Part shown: positions 26,667 to 34,597 of the stretch, piece by piece
How positions within the stretch are numbered: the first letter of the stretch is position 1
Layout of the letters: each line of letters begins with the position of its first letter
Origin: Gammaproteobacteria bacterium LSUCC0057
GTDB lineage: Bacteria > Pseudomonadota > Gammaproteobacteria > Pseudomonadales > Porticoccaceae
DNA: 39,229 nt
Reading direction: 5' to 3'
Assembly: GCA_004535795.1 (NCBI GenBank)
Contig: SPIA01000001.1
Location: 445,896 to 485,124 of the forward strand
Notes under the pieces: generated by a model
What the model saw: only the letters and a program-made list of their open reading frames with translations
Database searches by the model: none
What the model was told of the DNA's origin: nothing
Made by a program: the position numbers and the translations under genes

Positions 26667-27428
26667 ATGAGCGACTCAACAACCGAGCGGGCTGACACCG
26701 AGCAGCTATTGCGCGCCAAACTGGCAGCCGACCCCGCCCGTATTGTGGTGGCCCTCGATTGTGCCAGCGCCGCGCAGGCACTGGCGCTGGCGGCCCAGCT
26801 CGACCCGCAGCTGTGCAAGCTGAAAGTGGGCAAAGAGTTGTTTACCCGCTGTGGACCGACGCTCATCGAGACGCTGCACGCGCGCGGCTTTCAGGTGTTT
26901 TTAGATCTCAAGTTTCACGACATACCCAATACTGTCGCCAGTGCCATTGCGGTTGCCGCTGAACTGGGGGTGTGGATGAGCAATGTCCACGCCTGTGGTG
27001 GTCGGCGCATGATGGAAGCGGCGGCGGAGGCGGTGGCGCAACGCCACAGCGACATGTTGCTGATAGCGGTAACCGTGCTGACCAGTATGGAGCGCGCCGA
27101 TCTCGCTGAAGTAGGAATCGACCGCGATCCTGCTGAACAGGTGCATTTGTTGGCCAACCTAACCGCTCAAGCCGGGCTTCACGGTGTGGTCTGCTCCGCG
27201 CAGGAAGCGCCGCTGTTGCGCCAACAGCAGTCGCGCGATTTCGTCTTGGTGACCCCGGGTATACGCCCCGCTGACAGTGCCGCAGACGATCAGCGGCGCA
27301 TTGTCACGCCGCGCCGGGCACTGCTCGATGGCAGCGATTACCTGGTTATTGGCCGTCCCATCACCCAGGCGCCACAACCCGCTGCGGCACTCGCCGCTAT
27401 TGCCGCCAGCCTCTGCACCGATGAGTGA
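26667..27428 (+). CDS. pyrF: Orotidine 5'-phosphate decarboxylase
   Basis: A 253-residue TIM-barrel enzyme converting OMP to UMP, the last step of pyrimidine synthesis. [12 protein letters not shown] opens the barrel, [12 protein letters not shown] supplies a substrate lysine, and [12 protein letters not shown] contains the catalytic D-x-K-x-x-D array. VTPGIRP and the phosphate-binding VIGRPIT complete the signature. I chose ATG 26667 with GAGGAG seven bases upstream; the frame opens slightly earlier at 26652. The stop overlaps the next start by eight bases. Confidence 0.96.
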   Translation: MSDSTTERADTEQLLRAKLAADPARIVVALDCASAAQALALAAQLDPQLCKLKVGKELFTRCGPTLIETLHARGFQVFLDLKFHDIPNTVASAIAVAAELGVWMSNVHACGGRRMMEAAAEAVAQRHSDMLLIAVTVLTSMERADLAEVGIDRDPAEQVHLLANLTAQAGLHGVVCSAQEAPLLRQQQSRDFVLVTPGIRPADSAADDQRRIVTPRRALLDGSDYLVIGRPITQAPQPAAALAAIAASLCTDE

Positions 27429-27702
27429 GATCGAACTGCGCCGCAGCCACCAGCGCAGTGATGGCGAGTTGCGCACTATTGCCGCTGCGATTGGTGACAA
27501 GCTGGTGGCTCGCCACGGTGGCGAGTGCCACTGGACTGAGCAGTCGATGCACTATCAACTGCCCGGCACGGTCAACGCAGAGGTGCAATGGAACGCTAGT
27601 GAAATTCTAGTTGTCTTGCGTTTGCAGGCGTTGGCGGCGATGTTTGAAAATGCAATCACCGCCTTTGTTGCGCAACAACTCGATCGATATTTATCAGCTT
27701 AA
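27421..27702 (+). CDS. Polyhydroxyalkanoate granule-type small protein
   Basis: A 93-residue protein overlapping the pyrF stop (ATGAGTGA), so probably translated by coupling. It has [20 protein letters not shown], then [11 protein letters not shown], a central beta region and a C-terminal amphipathic helix ending [11 protein letters not shown]. This order of short strand, helix, strands and helix resembles the polyhydroxyalkanoic acid system family (PHA_gran_rgn), whose members are small and of uncertain function. Assignment is by pattern, not by a key residue. It is the last gene before the composition change near 27.7 kb. Confidence 0.6.
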   Translation: MSEIELRRSHQRSDGELRTIAAAIGDKLVARHGGECHWTEQSMHYQLPGTVNAEVQWNASEILVVLRLQALAAMFENAITAFVAQQLDRYLSA

Positions 27703-27703
27703 A

Positions 27704-27739
27704 GGCGGGGCATGCGAACCTGCCGATAACCTTTTTTTT
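27704..27739 (+). terminator. Weak candidate terminator after the pyrF operon
   Basis: GGCGGG (27704-27709) can pair with CCTGCC (27719-27724) with one G-U pair. The eight-T run (27732-27739) starts seven bases after the stem, farther than usual. Confidence 0.3.
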
Positions 27740-27843
27740 GATCCTCTAGTGGGCTAACCCGCTGCCAACTGAACTCATTAAACCTTGCCAGAGTCACAGC
27801 CATAGACAATATGGATTATGCACTGTGGTCAAGCCTTGGGCGT

Positions 27844-27867
27844 AAAACATTCACTGTGCAATGTTTT
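27844..27867. promoter_or_regulatory. Inverted repeat upstream of the catabolic cluster
   Basis: AAAACATT (27844-27851) and AATGTTTT (27860-27867) are perfect 8-base arms with an 8-base spacer, 80 bases before the acyl-CoA synthetase start. The geometry suits a dimeric repressor operator. The rest of 27703-27946 is AT-rich, with no ORF and no convincing promoter. Confidence 0.45.
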
Positions 27868-27946
27868 GTGTGCTAACTTCTATTGGTCATATTTTTGATG
27901 AAATTAAATGAGTCAGTTGCTGTAAAAAATAATGGGGGATAGCGGT

Positions 27947-29515
27947 ATGGATTTAGATAATTTACCGACAATGGGATTTTGGCGGTTTGCACAGCAGGCA
28001 CCACAAGAGTTGGCGCTGATCGACCCTGACGGACGGCGCTGGACTCGAGGGGAGTTGTTATCTGAATGTAACAAAATCGTCCATGGTCTGCGTGCTCGGG
28101 GATTAGGCGCCGGTGATGCAGTAGCGATACTAATGCCTAATTCAGCACAAAATTTAGCGATCTTACTTGCTGCGCTGCAAGCGGGGTTTTTGGTGGTGCC
28201 AATCAACTGGCATCTTGCTCCTGCCGAAGTGGCCTATATTCTTAGTGACAGTGGCGCTAAAGCCTTCTTTTGTCATACCGACAGCCTCGCCATTGCTGAG
28301 GGGGCGATTGCAGAGAGTGGCTTTGCGGCAGAGATGACTTTTTGCCTAGGTGACTCTCCCAACACGGATAGTTACCAAGCACTTCTGGCTGATCAGTCAG
28401 AACACATGCCTTTAGATCGAGCCACGGGTATGGTGATGTTCTATACCTCTGGAACAACCGGAAAGCCCAAGGGCGTGCGCAGAGCTATCCCTCAAGTCGA
28501 CCCTGATACCGCCGCTACGCGTTTCACAATGCTACTGATGTTGTTTGGCATTCAGCCTGGCGATGACAACGTCCACTTTTGTGGATCTCCGCTCTATCAC
28601 ACTGCAGTTGCTAATTGGACCACAAGTTCACTCCATCTCGGTCATTCGGTCGTCATGCATGAGCGCTGGGATGCCGAGGCTATGTTGAGGGCAATTGAGC
28701 AGTACCGAATCACCACCGCGCATGTAGTGCCGACACAATTGATCAGATTGACAAAACTGCCTGAACAGACAAGAGCACAATACGATGTTTCAACAATGCG
28801 ACATATGCTGCATACCGCAGCGCCGTGTCCAGTTGAGATTAAAAAAACCATTATCGATTGGTTTGGTCCTTGTGTTTATGAATATTACGCTTCAACTGAG
28901 GGTGGAGGAACCTTAGTCGATACAGCGGACTGGTTGCGCTATCCCGGTACCGTTGGCAAGCCATGGCCTGGAGCAGACATAAAGATTTTTGATGACGACG
29001 GTAGTGAGCTCGGCGTTAACCAGAGAGGGACTATATATATGTTGATGACCGAGCTGAGCCGTTTTGAATACCGTGATGACCCTGCAAAAACCGCCAATGG
29101 CCGTATCGGTGATTATTTTACTGCCGGTGACATCGGTTATCTCAATAGCGAGGGTTTTCTGTTTTTATGTGACCGTAAAATAGACATGATTATTAGCGGT
29201 GGAGCCAATATTTATCCCGCGGAGATTGAAAGCGTGTTGATTGGCCATCCGCAGGTGGTTGACTGCTGTGTTTTCGGGATACCTAACGAGGAGTGGGGCG
29301 AAGAGATCAAGGCCGTTGTGCAGTTAGCGCCAGGTGCTGAAGAGGCCAGTCTAATTAGTCATCAGCTGTTTGATTTTTGTGCCGAAAAACTAGCGAGGAT
29401 GAAATGCCCGAAAACATTTGATGTGGTCAAACAAATGCCCAGAGATCCTAACGGCAAGCTCTACAAGCGCAGGCTGCGCGATCCTTACTGGCAGAGTCAT
29501 GATAGATTAGTTTGA
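27947..29515 (+). CDS. AMP-dependent acyl-CoA synthetase (FadD-like)
   Basis: A 522-residue ANL-family ligase that activates a carboxylic acid to its CoA thioester through an acyl-AMP. The P-loop YTSGTTGKPKGV is near 165-176, the A5 motif YYASTEGG near 312, the hinge-region GDIGYLNSEGFLFLCDR near 400, and the catalytic lysine in DPNGKLYKRRLRDPYW near the C-terminus. I chose ATG 27947 because GGGGGA sits seven bases upstream; ATG 27932 precedes that site. Its stop is one base from the GMC gene start, so they form one operon. It resembles FadD-like ligases of ring and branched-acid pathways; the substrate cannot be told. Confidence 0.9.
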   Translation: MDLDNLPTMGFWRFAQQAPQELALIDPDGRRWTRGELLSECNKIVHGLRARGLGAGDAVAILMPNSAQNLAILLAALQAGFLVVPINWHLAPAEVAYILSDSGAKAFFCHTDSLAIAEGAIAESGFAAEMTFCLGDSPNTDSYQALLADQSEHMPLDRATGMVMFYTSGTTGKPKGVRRAIPQVDPDTAATRFTMLLMLFGIQPGDDNVHFCGSPLYHTAVANWTTSSLHLGHSVVMHERWDAEAMLRAIEQYRITTAHVVPTQLIRLTKLPEQTRAQYDVSTMRHMLHTAAPCPVEIKKTIIDWFGPCVYEYYASTEGGGTLVDTADWLRYPGTVGKPWPGADIKIFDDDGSELGVNQRGTIYMLMTELSRFEYRDDPAKTANGRIGDYFTAGDIGYLNSEGFLFLCDRKIDMIISGGANIYPAEIESVLIGHPQVVDCCVFGIPNEEWGEEIKAVVQLAPGAEEASLISHQLFDFCAEKLARMKCPKTFDVVKQMPRDPNGKLYKRRLRDPYWQSHDRLV

Positions 29516-29516
29516 T

Positions 29517-31118
29517 ATGGAAACTCAATTTGACTTTATCGTAGTCGGTGGTGGCTCTGCAGGATGTTTATTAGCTAACCGTCTCAGTGCCGACCAACGT
29601 CATAGTGTGTTACTTATTGAAGCAGGGAAACCGGATTCTCATCCACTGGTTCATATACCCACCGGCTGGGTGAATGTTGCCTATGGGGAGAAGTTTAACT
29701 GGGGGTATCGGGCCGCACCCGATAAGGGTTTGAACGGTCGATCGATAATCTGGCCACGAGCTAAATTGATGGGAGGTTGCAGTTCTACCAACGGCATGGT
29801 GGTGGTGCGCGGAGATCGACGCGACTACGATCACTGGCAGTCTCAGGATCTGCCAGGCTGGAGTTGGGATGAATTGCTGCCGTACTTTAAACGCACTGAG
29901 TCCTACCTGGCAGGCGACCCAGAGGTTCGGGGGCGCAACGGTGAGTTGCATGTCGAAGAGGCTCCGCATTCGAAGATTTCTGATATCTACCTCGGCAGTT
30001 GTGAGCAAGCGGGCATCCCGCGCAACCCTGATACCAATAGTGGTGACCAGTTTGGTGCCGGCTACTTTCAGGTCAATATTCGACGCGGTTTGCGCCAGAA
30101 TACCTCTAAGGCCTTTATTAAACCGGTGCGAAAGCGCAAGAACCTGACGATTTGGACGGCTGCCGAAGTCGTTCGTGTGGTACTTGATAATGGAATCGCT
30201 AAAGGTGTTGAGGTTGTACGAGATGGGACGACATTTGTTGTTGAAGCGCAGCGTGAAATCATACTTTCTGCTGGTGCGATTAATTCGCCCAAACTGCTTC
30301 AGCTTTCGGGGATTGGCCCGCAGAGCTTGCTTGAAAAGTATGGAATTGTTGTCGCCGCCGATCTCCCCGGTGTCGGGGTAAATCTACAGGATCACCTAGG
30401 TGTTGTAGTGGGCCATGAAATTATTCAGCCACTGGCCTTACTTAGTCAGCTAAAGCCTTGGCGGTTATTGGTTAATCTTTGGCTCTACTTAACGCGTCGG
30501 CAAGGAATATTAAATTTCCCCTCTGCTCATGTGGTGGCATTTTGTCACTCTCGACAAGACCTGCCACGCCCCGATCTGCAGATTCACTTTACCCCAGCTA
30601 GCGGCAGCCGAGACGACAACGGCAACTCTCTGGTCGATAATATCGAAGGGGTATCAGCCATGGTTTATCCAACGCGACCAAAGAGTCGCGGCACGGTGGA
30701 GATTGCTTCAAGTGATCCCGCGGCCGCTCCTTTAATAACAGCAAATTATCTTGCCGAAGACTACGATCGCACCGTGACCATCGCTGGAGTGCGCAAACTC
30801 AGGGCAATATTTGCCGCACAGCCATTTGCGGGTGTAGCGGGCAAAGAGATTCGGCCCGGCGCGACAATCCAAAGTGATGAACAAATTTTGGAGTATGCAC
30901 GCAATCACTCTACTACCAGCTACCACCCGGTGGGTACATGCAAAATGGGTACCGACCAGCTCGCTGTAGTTGATGCGCAGTTGCGCGTGCGAGGGGTTGG
31001 CGCTCTCAGGGTTGTCGATGCATCTGTTATGCCAGATTTGGTTTCCGGTAACACACATATTGCGGCATTAGTTATCGCAGAAAAAGCGGCTGATATGCTG
31101 CTCGCTGCTCACGCCTAA
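29517..31118 (+). CDS. GMC family FAD-dependent alcohol oxidoreductase
   Basis: A 533-residue glucose-methanol-choline flavoprotein. The FAD motif GGGSAGCLLANRLS is at 11-24, the second signature LMGGCSSTNGM near 82-92 and the third VEAQREIILSAGAINSPKLL near 242-261. The catalytic His is in SYHPVGTCKMG near 471, and the end VSGNTHIAALVIAEKAADM carries the second catalytic position, here His where AlkJ-type enzymes have Asn. Such enzymes oxidise primary or secondary alcohols. Lying one base after the acyl-CoA synthetase, it probably prepares the substrate by alcohol oxidation; no aldehyde dehydrogenase is in the window. Confidence 0.9.
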   Translation: METQFDFIVVGGGSAGCLLANRLSADQRHSVLLIEAGKPDSHPLVHIPTGWVNVAYGEKFNWGYRAAPDKGLNGRSIIWPRAKLMGGCSSTNGMVVVRGDRRDYDHWQSQDLPGWSWDELLPYFKRTESYLAGDPEVRGRNGELHVEEAPHSKISDIYLGSCEQAGIPRNPDTNSGDQFGAGYFQVNIRRGLRQNTSKAFIKPVRKRKNLTIWTAAEVVRVVLDNGIAKGVEVVRDGTTFVVEAQREIILSAGAINSPKLLQLSGIGPQSLLEKYGIVVAADLPGVGVNLQDHLGVVVGHEIIQPLALLSQLKPWRLLVNLWLYLTRRQGILNFPSAHVVAFCHSRQDLPRPDLQIHFTPASGSRDDNGNSLVDNIEGVSAMVYPTRPKSRGTVEIASSDPAAAPLITANYLAEDYDRTVTIAGVRKLRAIFAAQPFAGVAGKEIRPGATIQSDEQILEYARNHSTTSYHPVGTCKMGTDQLAVVDAQLRVRGVGALRVVDASVMPDLVSGNTHIAALVIAEKAADMLLAAHA

Positions 31119-31165
31119 CCACTGTGTTGGCATAGTTCAAATTAAGCAAAATCTCGGAGAAAACC

Positions 31166-32362
31166 ATGACGCATGCCTTTATTTACGATGCGCTTAGAAC
31201 ACCACGTGGTCGCGGCAAAGCCGGTGGTGGGCTTTATGAAGTCAAACCCATCGATCTTCTTAGTAACGTTATGGAGGCGCTGCGCCTACGCAATGACCTC
31301 GATACCGGTGCTGTTGAGGACTTAATAGTCGCAACCGGCGAACCGGTCGGTGAGCAGGGACAAAATATCGCTAAAACAGCGATCACTTATTGCGGCTGGG
31401 ATCAGCGAGTTTGTGGTGCACAGATACATCGTTACTGTGCAGGCGGATTAGACGCAGTTAATTTAGCTGCGAGCAAGGTGATGTCGGGCATGGAACAGCT
31501 GGTAGTGGCCGGCGGTGTGGAATCTATGTCTAGAATTGGAATTGGACAGGGAGGAGCCGCCCAAGGAGATCCCTGGGTATCATTTAAAACTTACGGTATC
31601 TCTCAAGGTTTGGCTGCTGACATAGTAGCCAATTTAGAGGGTTTTAGCCGTGAACAGCTGGATAACTACGCGCTTTTATCTCAGCAGCGTGCGGCGAAAG
31701 CTATTAGCCAAGGTTGGTTAAAGTCAATTGTGCCAGTGAAAGATTTCAATGGCATACCAATACTCGCCGTCGATGAGCTACCTCGGCCAACCACTGCAGA
31801 AACTCTGGCAAAGCTCCAGCCAGCATTTAAATTGTTCAATGATTACGGTCACGGCGACGTCGCGAGACTACGTTATCCACAACTGCAGTCGATCGATAAT
31901 CGCCACACAGCAGGCAGTTCGTCGGGTGTTGTTGACGGTGCCTCTTTGGTTATGGTGGGCAATGAGGCAATTGGCAGCCAGCTGGGGTTGAGCCCAAGGG
32001 CAAGGATTATATCGTTTGCGCTAACTGGTACTGAGCCGACCATCATGCTCAATGGGCCGGTGCCAGCGACACAAAAAGCTTTGCTCAAAGCGGGACTTGA
32101 GCTGGACGATATTGACTTGTTTGAGGTTAACGAAGCGTTTTCAGCAGTCGTCTTGCGCTATCAAAAGTTGCTTAACATCCCCGACGAGAAGATCAATGTT
32201 AACGGTGGTGCAATCGCCTATGGCCATCCCATCGGAGCCACCGGTGCGATGTTGGTAGGAACGTTACTGGATGAACTGGAGCGCCGCGACCTCAAGCGCG
32301 GCTTGGTCTCGCTCTGCGCTGGTGGTGGTATTGGCATAGCGACCATCATCGAGCGACTTTAA
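31166..32362 (+). CDS. Acetyl-CoA acyltransferase (thiolase)
   Basis: A 398-residue thiolase of the degradative type. The nucleophile Cys91 lies in HRYCAGGLDAVNL. VNEAF lies near 322, GHPIGATGAML with its His near 353 and the second catalytic cysteine in CAGGGIG near 384. It cleaves 3-ketoacyl-CoA to acetyl-CoA and a chain two carbons shorter. GGAG lies about eight bases before the ATG. It precedes the bifunctional hydratase/dehydrogenase by 33 bases, the FadA-FadB pairing in reverse order, and the two probably form a complex. Confidence 0.93.
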   Translation: MTHAFIYDALRTPRGRGKAGGGLYEVKPIDLLSNVMEALRLRNDLDTGAVEDLIVATGEPVGEQGQNIAKTAITYCGWDQRVCGAQIHRYCAGGLDAVNLAASKVMSGMEQLVVAGGVESMSRIGIGQGGAAQGDPWVSFKTYGISQGLAADIVANLEGFSREQLDNYALLSQQRAAKAISQGWLKSIVPVKDFNGIPILAVDELPRPTTAETLAKLQPAFKLFNDYGHGDVARLRYPQLQSIDNRHTAGSSSGVVDGASLVMVGNEAIGSQLGLSPRARIISFALTGTEPTIMLNGPVPATQKALLKAGLELDDIDLFEVNEAFSAVVLRYQKLLNIPDEKINVNGGAIAYGHPIGATGAMLVGTLLDELERRDLKRGLVSLCAGGGIGIATIIERL

Positions 32363-32395
32363 GAGCCCTGTTGTTGACTTAATTGAGAGAAAGTG

Positions 32396-34555
32396 ATGAA
32401 AAATAATTATTTGCGATTGAGCAAGGATGCTGACGGTATTTTAGAGATTAGTTTTGATCAGAGCGGAAGCTCAGTGAATACCATGGGTAGCGACTATGAT
32501 GAAGCTATGCGCGAAGTGATGGCGTTAATTGAGCAGCGGCTTCAAAACGAAACAATCAAAGGTATATATGTTTGTAGTGCTAAACCCGGTCAATTCTTCG
32601 CCGGCGGCGATATTAAGGAGATGCTGGAGATGGAGCTTGATTGCTCCGCAGAACGCCGCGCCGAGATGTACCAGGCCATCCTGGCCACTAAATCGGTATT
32701 TAGACGATTGGAGACTTTAGGTGTCCCAGTGGCCGTTGGTATTAACGGCGCCTGCTTAGGTGGTGGCTATGAGATTGCATTAAGCTGTCACTATCGAGTA
32801 GCGGTTAAGGGAGTGCAGGTAGGCTTACCTGAGTCAGCAATTGGTTTGATGCCTGGAGCGGGGGGCGTTGTTCGCCTGACCTATTTACTGGGAATACAAG
32901 CGGCGTTGCCATTGATAGCACAGGGTAAACGTCTACGAGCAGAAAAAGCCCTTTCACTGGGTTTGGTTGATGAAGTTGTCGATGATGAAGAGCAATTGGC
33001 GGCGGCCGCCAAACATTGGATTTTGTCGCATCCGCAATACGCTCAGCCGTGGGATCGAAATGATTATAAACTTCCCGGTGGCGATCATAGTCAAAAAGAG
33101 ATACAGAACTTTCTCTATTTTGGCCCAGCTAATGTGCTGAAAATGACAAAGGGACTGATGCCCGCCCAGCAGGCTATTTTTGCCTGTGTCAGCGATATTG
33201 CCCGAGTTGATTTTGATACTGCTCAGAAGATTGAGGCGAGATATTTCCTTAGCTTGTTACTTGATCAGACAGCGCGAAATATGATGCTAGCTTTCTTTGT
33301 GCAGATGGAGCGCGTCAACCGCGGTGGCAGTCGGCCGGAAAAGATTGCCATGAAAAAGTTTAGCCGTATTGGCATTATCGGCGCTGGCCAGATGGGTGCC
33401 GGTATTGCCGTAGTAGCAGCGCAGCGTGGTATCGACGTGGTTTTGAAAGACGTTGATATGGAGCGTGCCCAACAAGGATTGCATTATTGTGCAGAGAGTC
33501 TCAGGAATAATCCACGTGTCAATGAGCAGCAAGCGGAGAGTTACCTTAATCGTATTACTGTCGTTGACCAATATCAGGCACTGGATTCTTGTCAGTTAGT
33601 GATAGAGGCAGTGTTTGAAAGCCGCGCAGTCAAAGCTGAGGTGACTAAGTTAACAGAGGCTGTATTGCCGGCGACAGCTGTATTTGCCACTAATACTTCT
33701 GCTTTACCAATTACTGAATTGGCGCATGCCAGCTGTCGAGCAGAAAATTTTATTGGCATGCATTTTTTCTCCCCTGCTGAGAAAATGCCTCTGGTAGAGA
33801 TAATCTGTGGAATAAAGACCTCTGAAGTAACCTTGGCGGCGGCGTTCGATTTGGCTCAACAACTGGGTAAAACTCCCATCGTTGTCAATGATGGCCCTGG
33901 ATTTTTCACCTCGCGAGTCATTTCACGAACTATTTCACAAAGTGCTGAAATGGTCGTGGAGGGTATTAATCCGGTGTTGATAGAAGCGGCTGCTCGAGAT
34001 AACGGTTCGCCGGTGGGGCCGTTGGCAGCCATTGATGAAATTAGCCAAGAGACAGCCTACAAAAATGGGTTACAAGTTAAGGCTGACGTCGAGGCTCAAG
34101 GTGGTGTTTGGCAGCAAAACGTTACCGCAACGTTGATGGATACCTTGGTCAACCAGCACAATCGGCGTGGCAAGCGCTATGGCGGAGGCTATTACGACTA
34201 CCCTAAAGATCAGCCCAAGCGCCTGTGGCCAGGATTACAGGCTCTGTTCGCGCCAGACGGTTATACCGATATACCCTATCAAGATATAAAAGACCGATTA
34301 CTCTTTAGCCAGTCGCTAGAGGCAGTGAGAGCTTTGCAAGAAGGCGTTCTGCGTACCGTAGCCGATGGTAATATTGGTTCTATTTTAGGTATAGGGTTTC
34401 CGGCGCAGAGCGGGGGTGTATTACAATTCATCAACGCTTATGGCGTCGAAGCGTTTATTGCCCGCAGTGAAGAGTTAGCCACCCGCTATGGTGATGCTTT
34501 CACAGTGCCTCAGCTTCTTTATGACAAAGCACGTGCTAACCAACAATTCTTGTGA
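32396..34555 (+). CDS. Bifunctional enoyl-CoA hydratase / 3-hydroxyacyl-CoA dehydrogenase (FadB/FadJ type)
   Basis: About 719 residues. An N-terminal crotonase domain (to about residue 190) has both catalytic glutamates, in GGGYEIALSC near 125 and GLPESAIGLMPGAGG near 146, and the oxyanion segment FFAGGDIKEM. A linker leads to the NAD domain with IGIIGAGQMGAGIA near 325-338 and NTSALPITELA. The catalytic His follows in GMHFFSPAEKMPLVEI, then NDGPGFFTSRV and the C-terminal dimerisation domains. It performs hydration and NAD-linked oxidation in beta-oxidation. ATG 32396 follows an in-frame GTG at 32393; a GAGA site upstream favours the ATG. A terminator follows. Confidence 0.93.
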   Translation: MKNNYLRLSKDADGILEISFDQSGSSVNTMGSDYDEAMREVMALIEQRLQNETIKGIYVCSAKPGQFFAGGDIKEMLEMELDCSAERRAEMYQAILATKSVFRRLETLGVPVAVGINGACLGGGYEIALSCHYRVAVKGVQVGLPESAIGLMPGAGGVVRLTYLLGIQAALPLIAQGKRLRAEKALSLGLVDEVVDDEEQLAAAAKHWILSHPQYAQPWDRNDYKLPGGDHSQKEIQNFLYFGPANVLKMTKGLMPAQQAIFACVSDIARVDFDTAQKIEARYFLSLLLDQTARNMMLAFFVQMERVNRGGSRPEKIAMKKFSRIGIIGAGQMGAGIAVVAAQRGIDVVLKDVDMERAQQGLHYCAESLRNNPRVNEQQAESYLNRITVVDQYQALDSCQLVIEAVFESRAVKAEVTKLTEAVLPATAVFATNTSALPITELAHASCRAENFIGMHFFSPAEKMPLVEIICGIKTSEVTLAAAFDLAQQLGKTPIVVNDGPGFFTSRVISRTISQSAEMVVEGINPVLIEAAARDNGSPVGPLAAIDEISQETAYKNGLQVKADVEAQGGVWQQNVTATLMDTLVNQHNRRGKRYGGGYYDYPKDQPKRLWPGLQALFAPDGYTDIPYQDIKDRLLFSQSLEAVRALQEGVLRTVADGNIGSILGIGFPAQSGGVLQFINAYGVEAFIARSEELATRYGDAFTVPQLLYDKARANQQFL

Positions 34556-34568
34556 TGGCATAACCGTC

Positions 34569-34597
34569 AAAAGACCCAACGTTCAGTTGGGTTTTTT
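34569..34597. terminator. Shared bidirectional terminator between fadB-like and DUF3604 genes
   Basis: CCCAAC (34575-34580) pairs with GTTGGG (34586-34591) around a five-base loop, with six thymines on the plus strand and an A-rich left flank. The DUF3604 stop codon (34583-34585) lies in the loop, so the same hairpin ends both converging transcripts. Confidence 0.85.

Noticed and set aside
27703-27946. Attachment site or integrase remnant at the composition boundary
   Set aside because: No tRNA, direct repeat or integrase-like frame was found on either strand.
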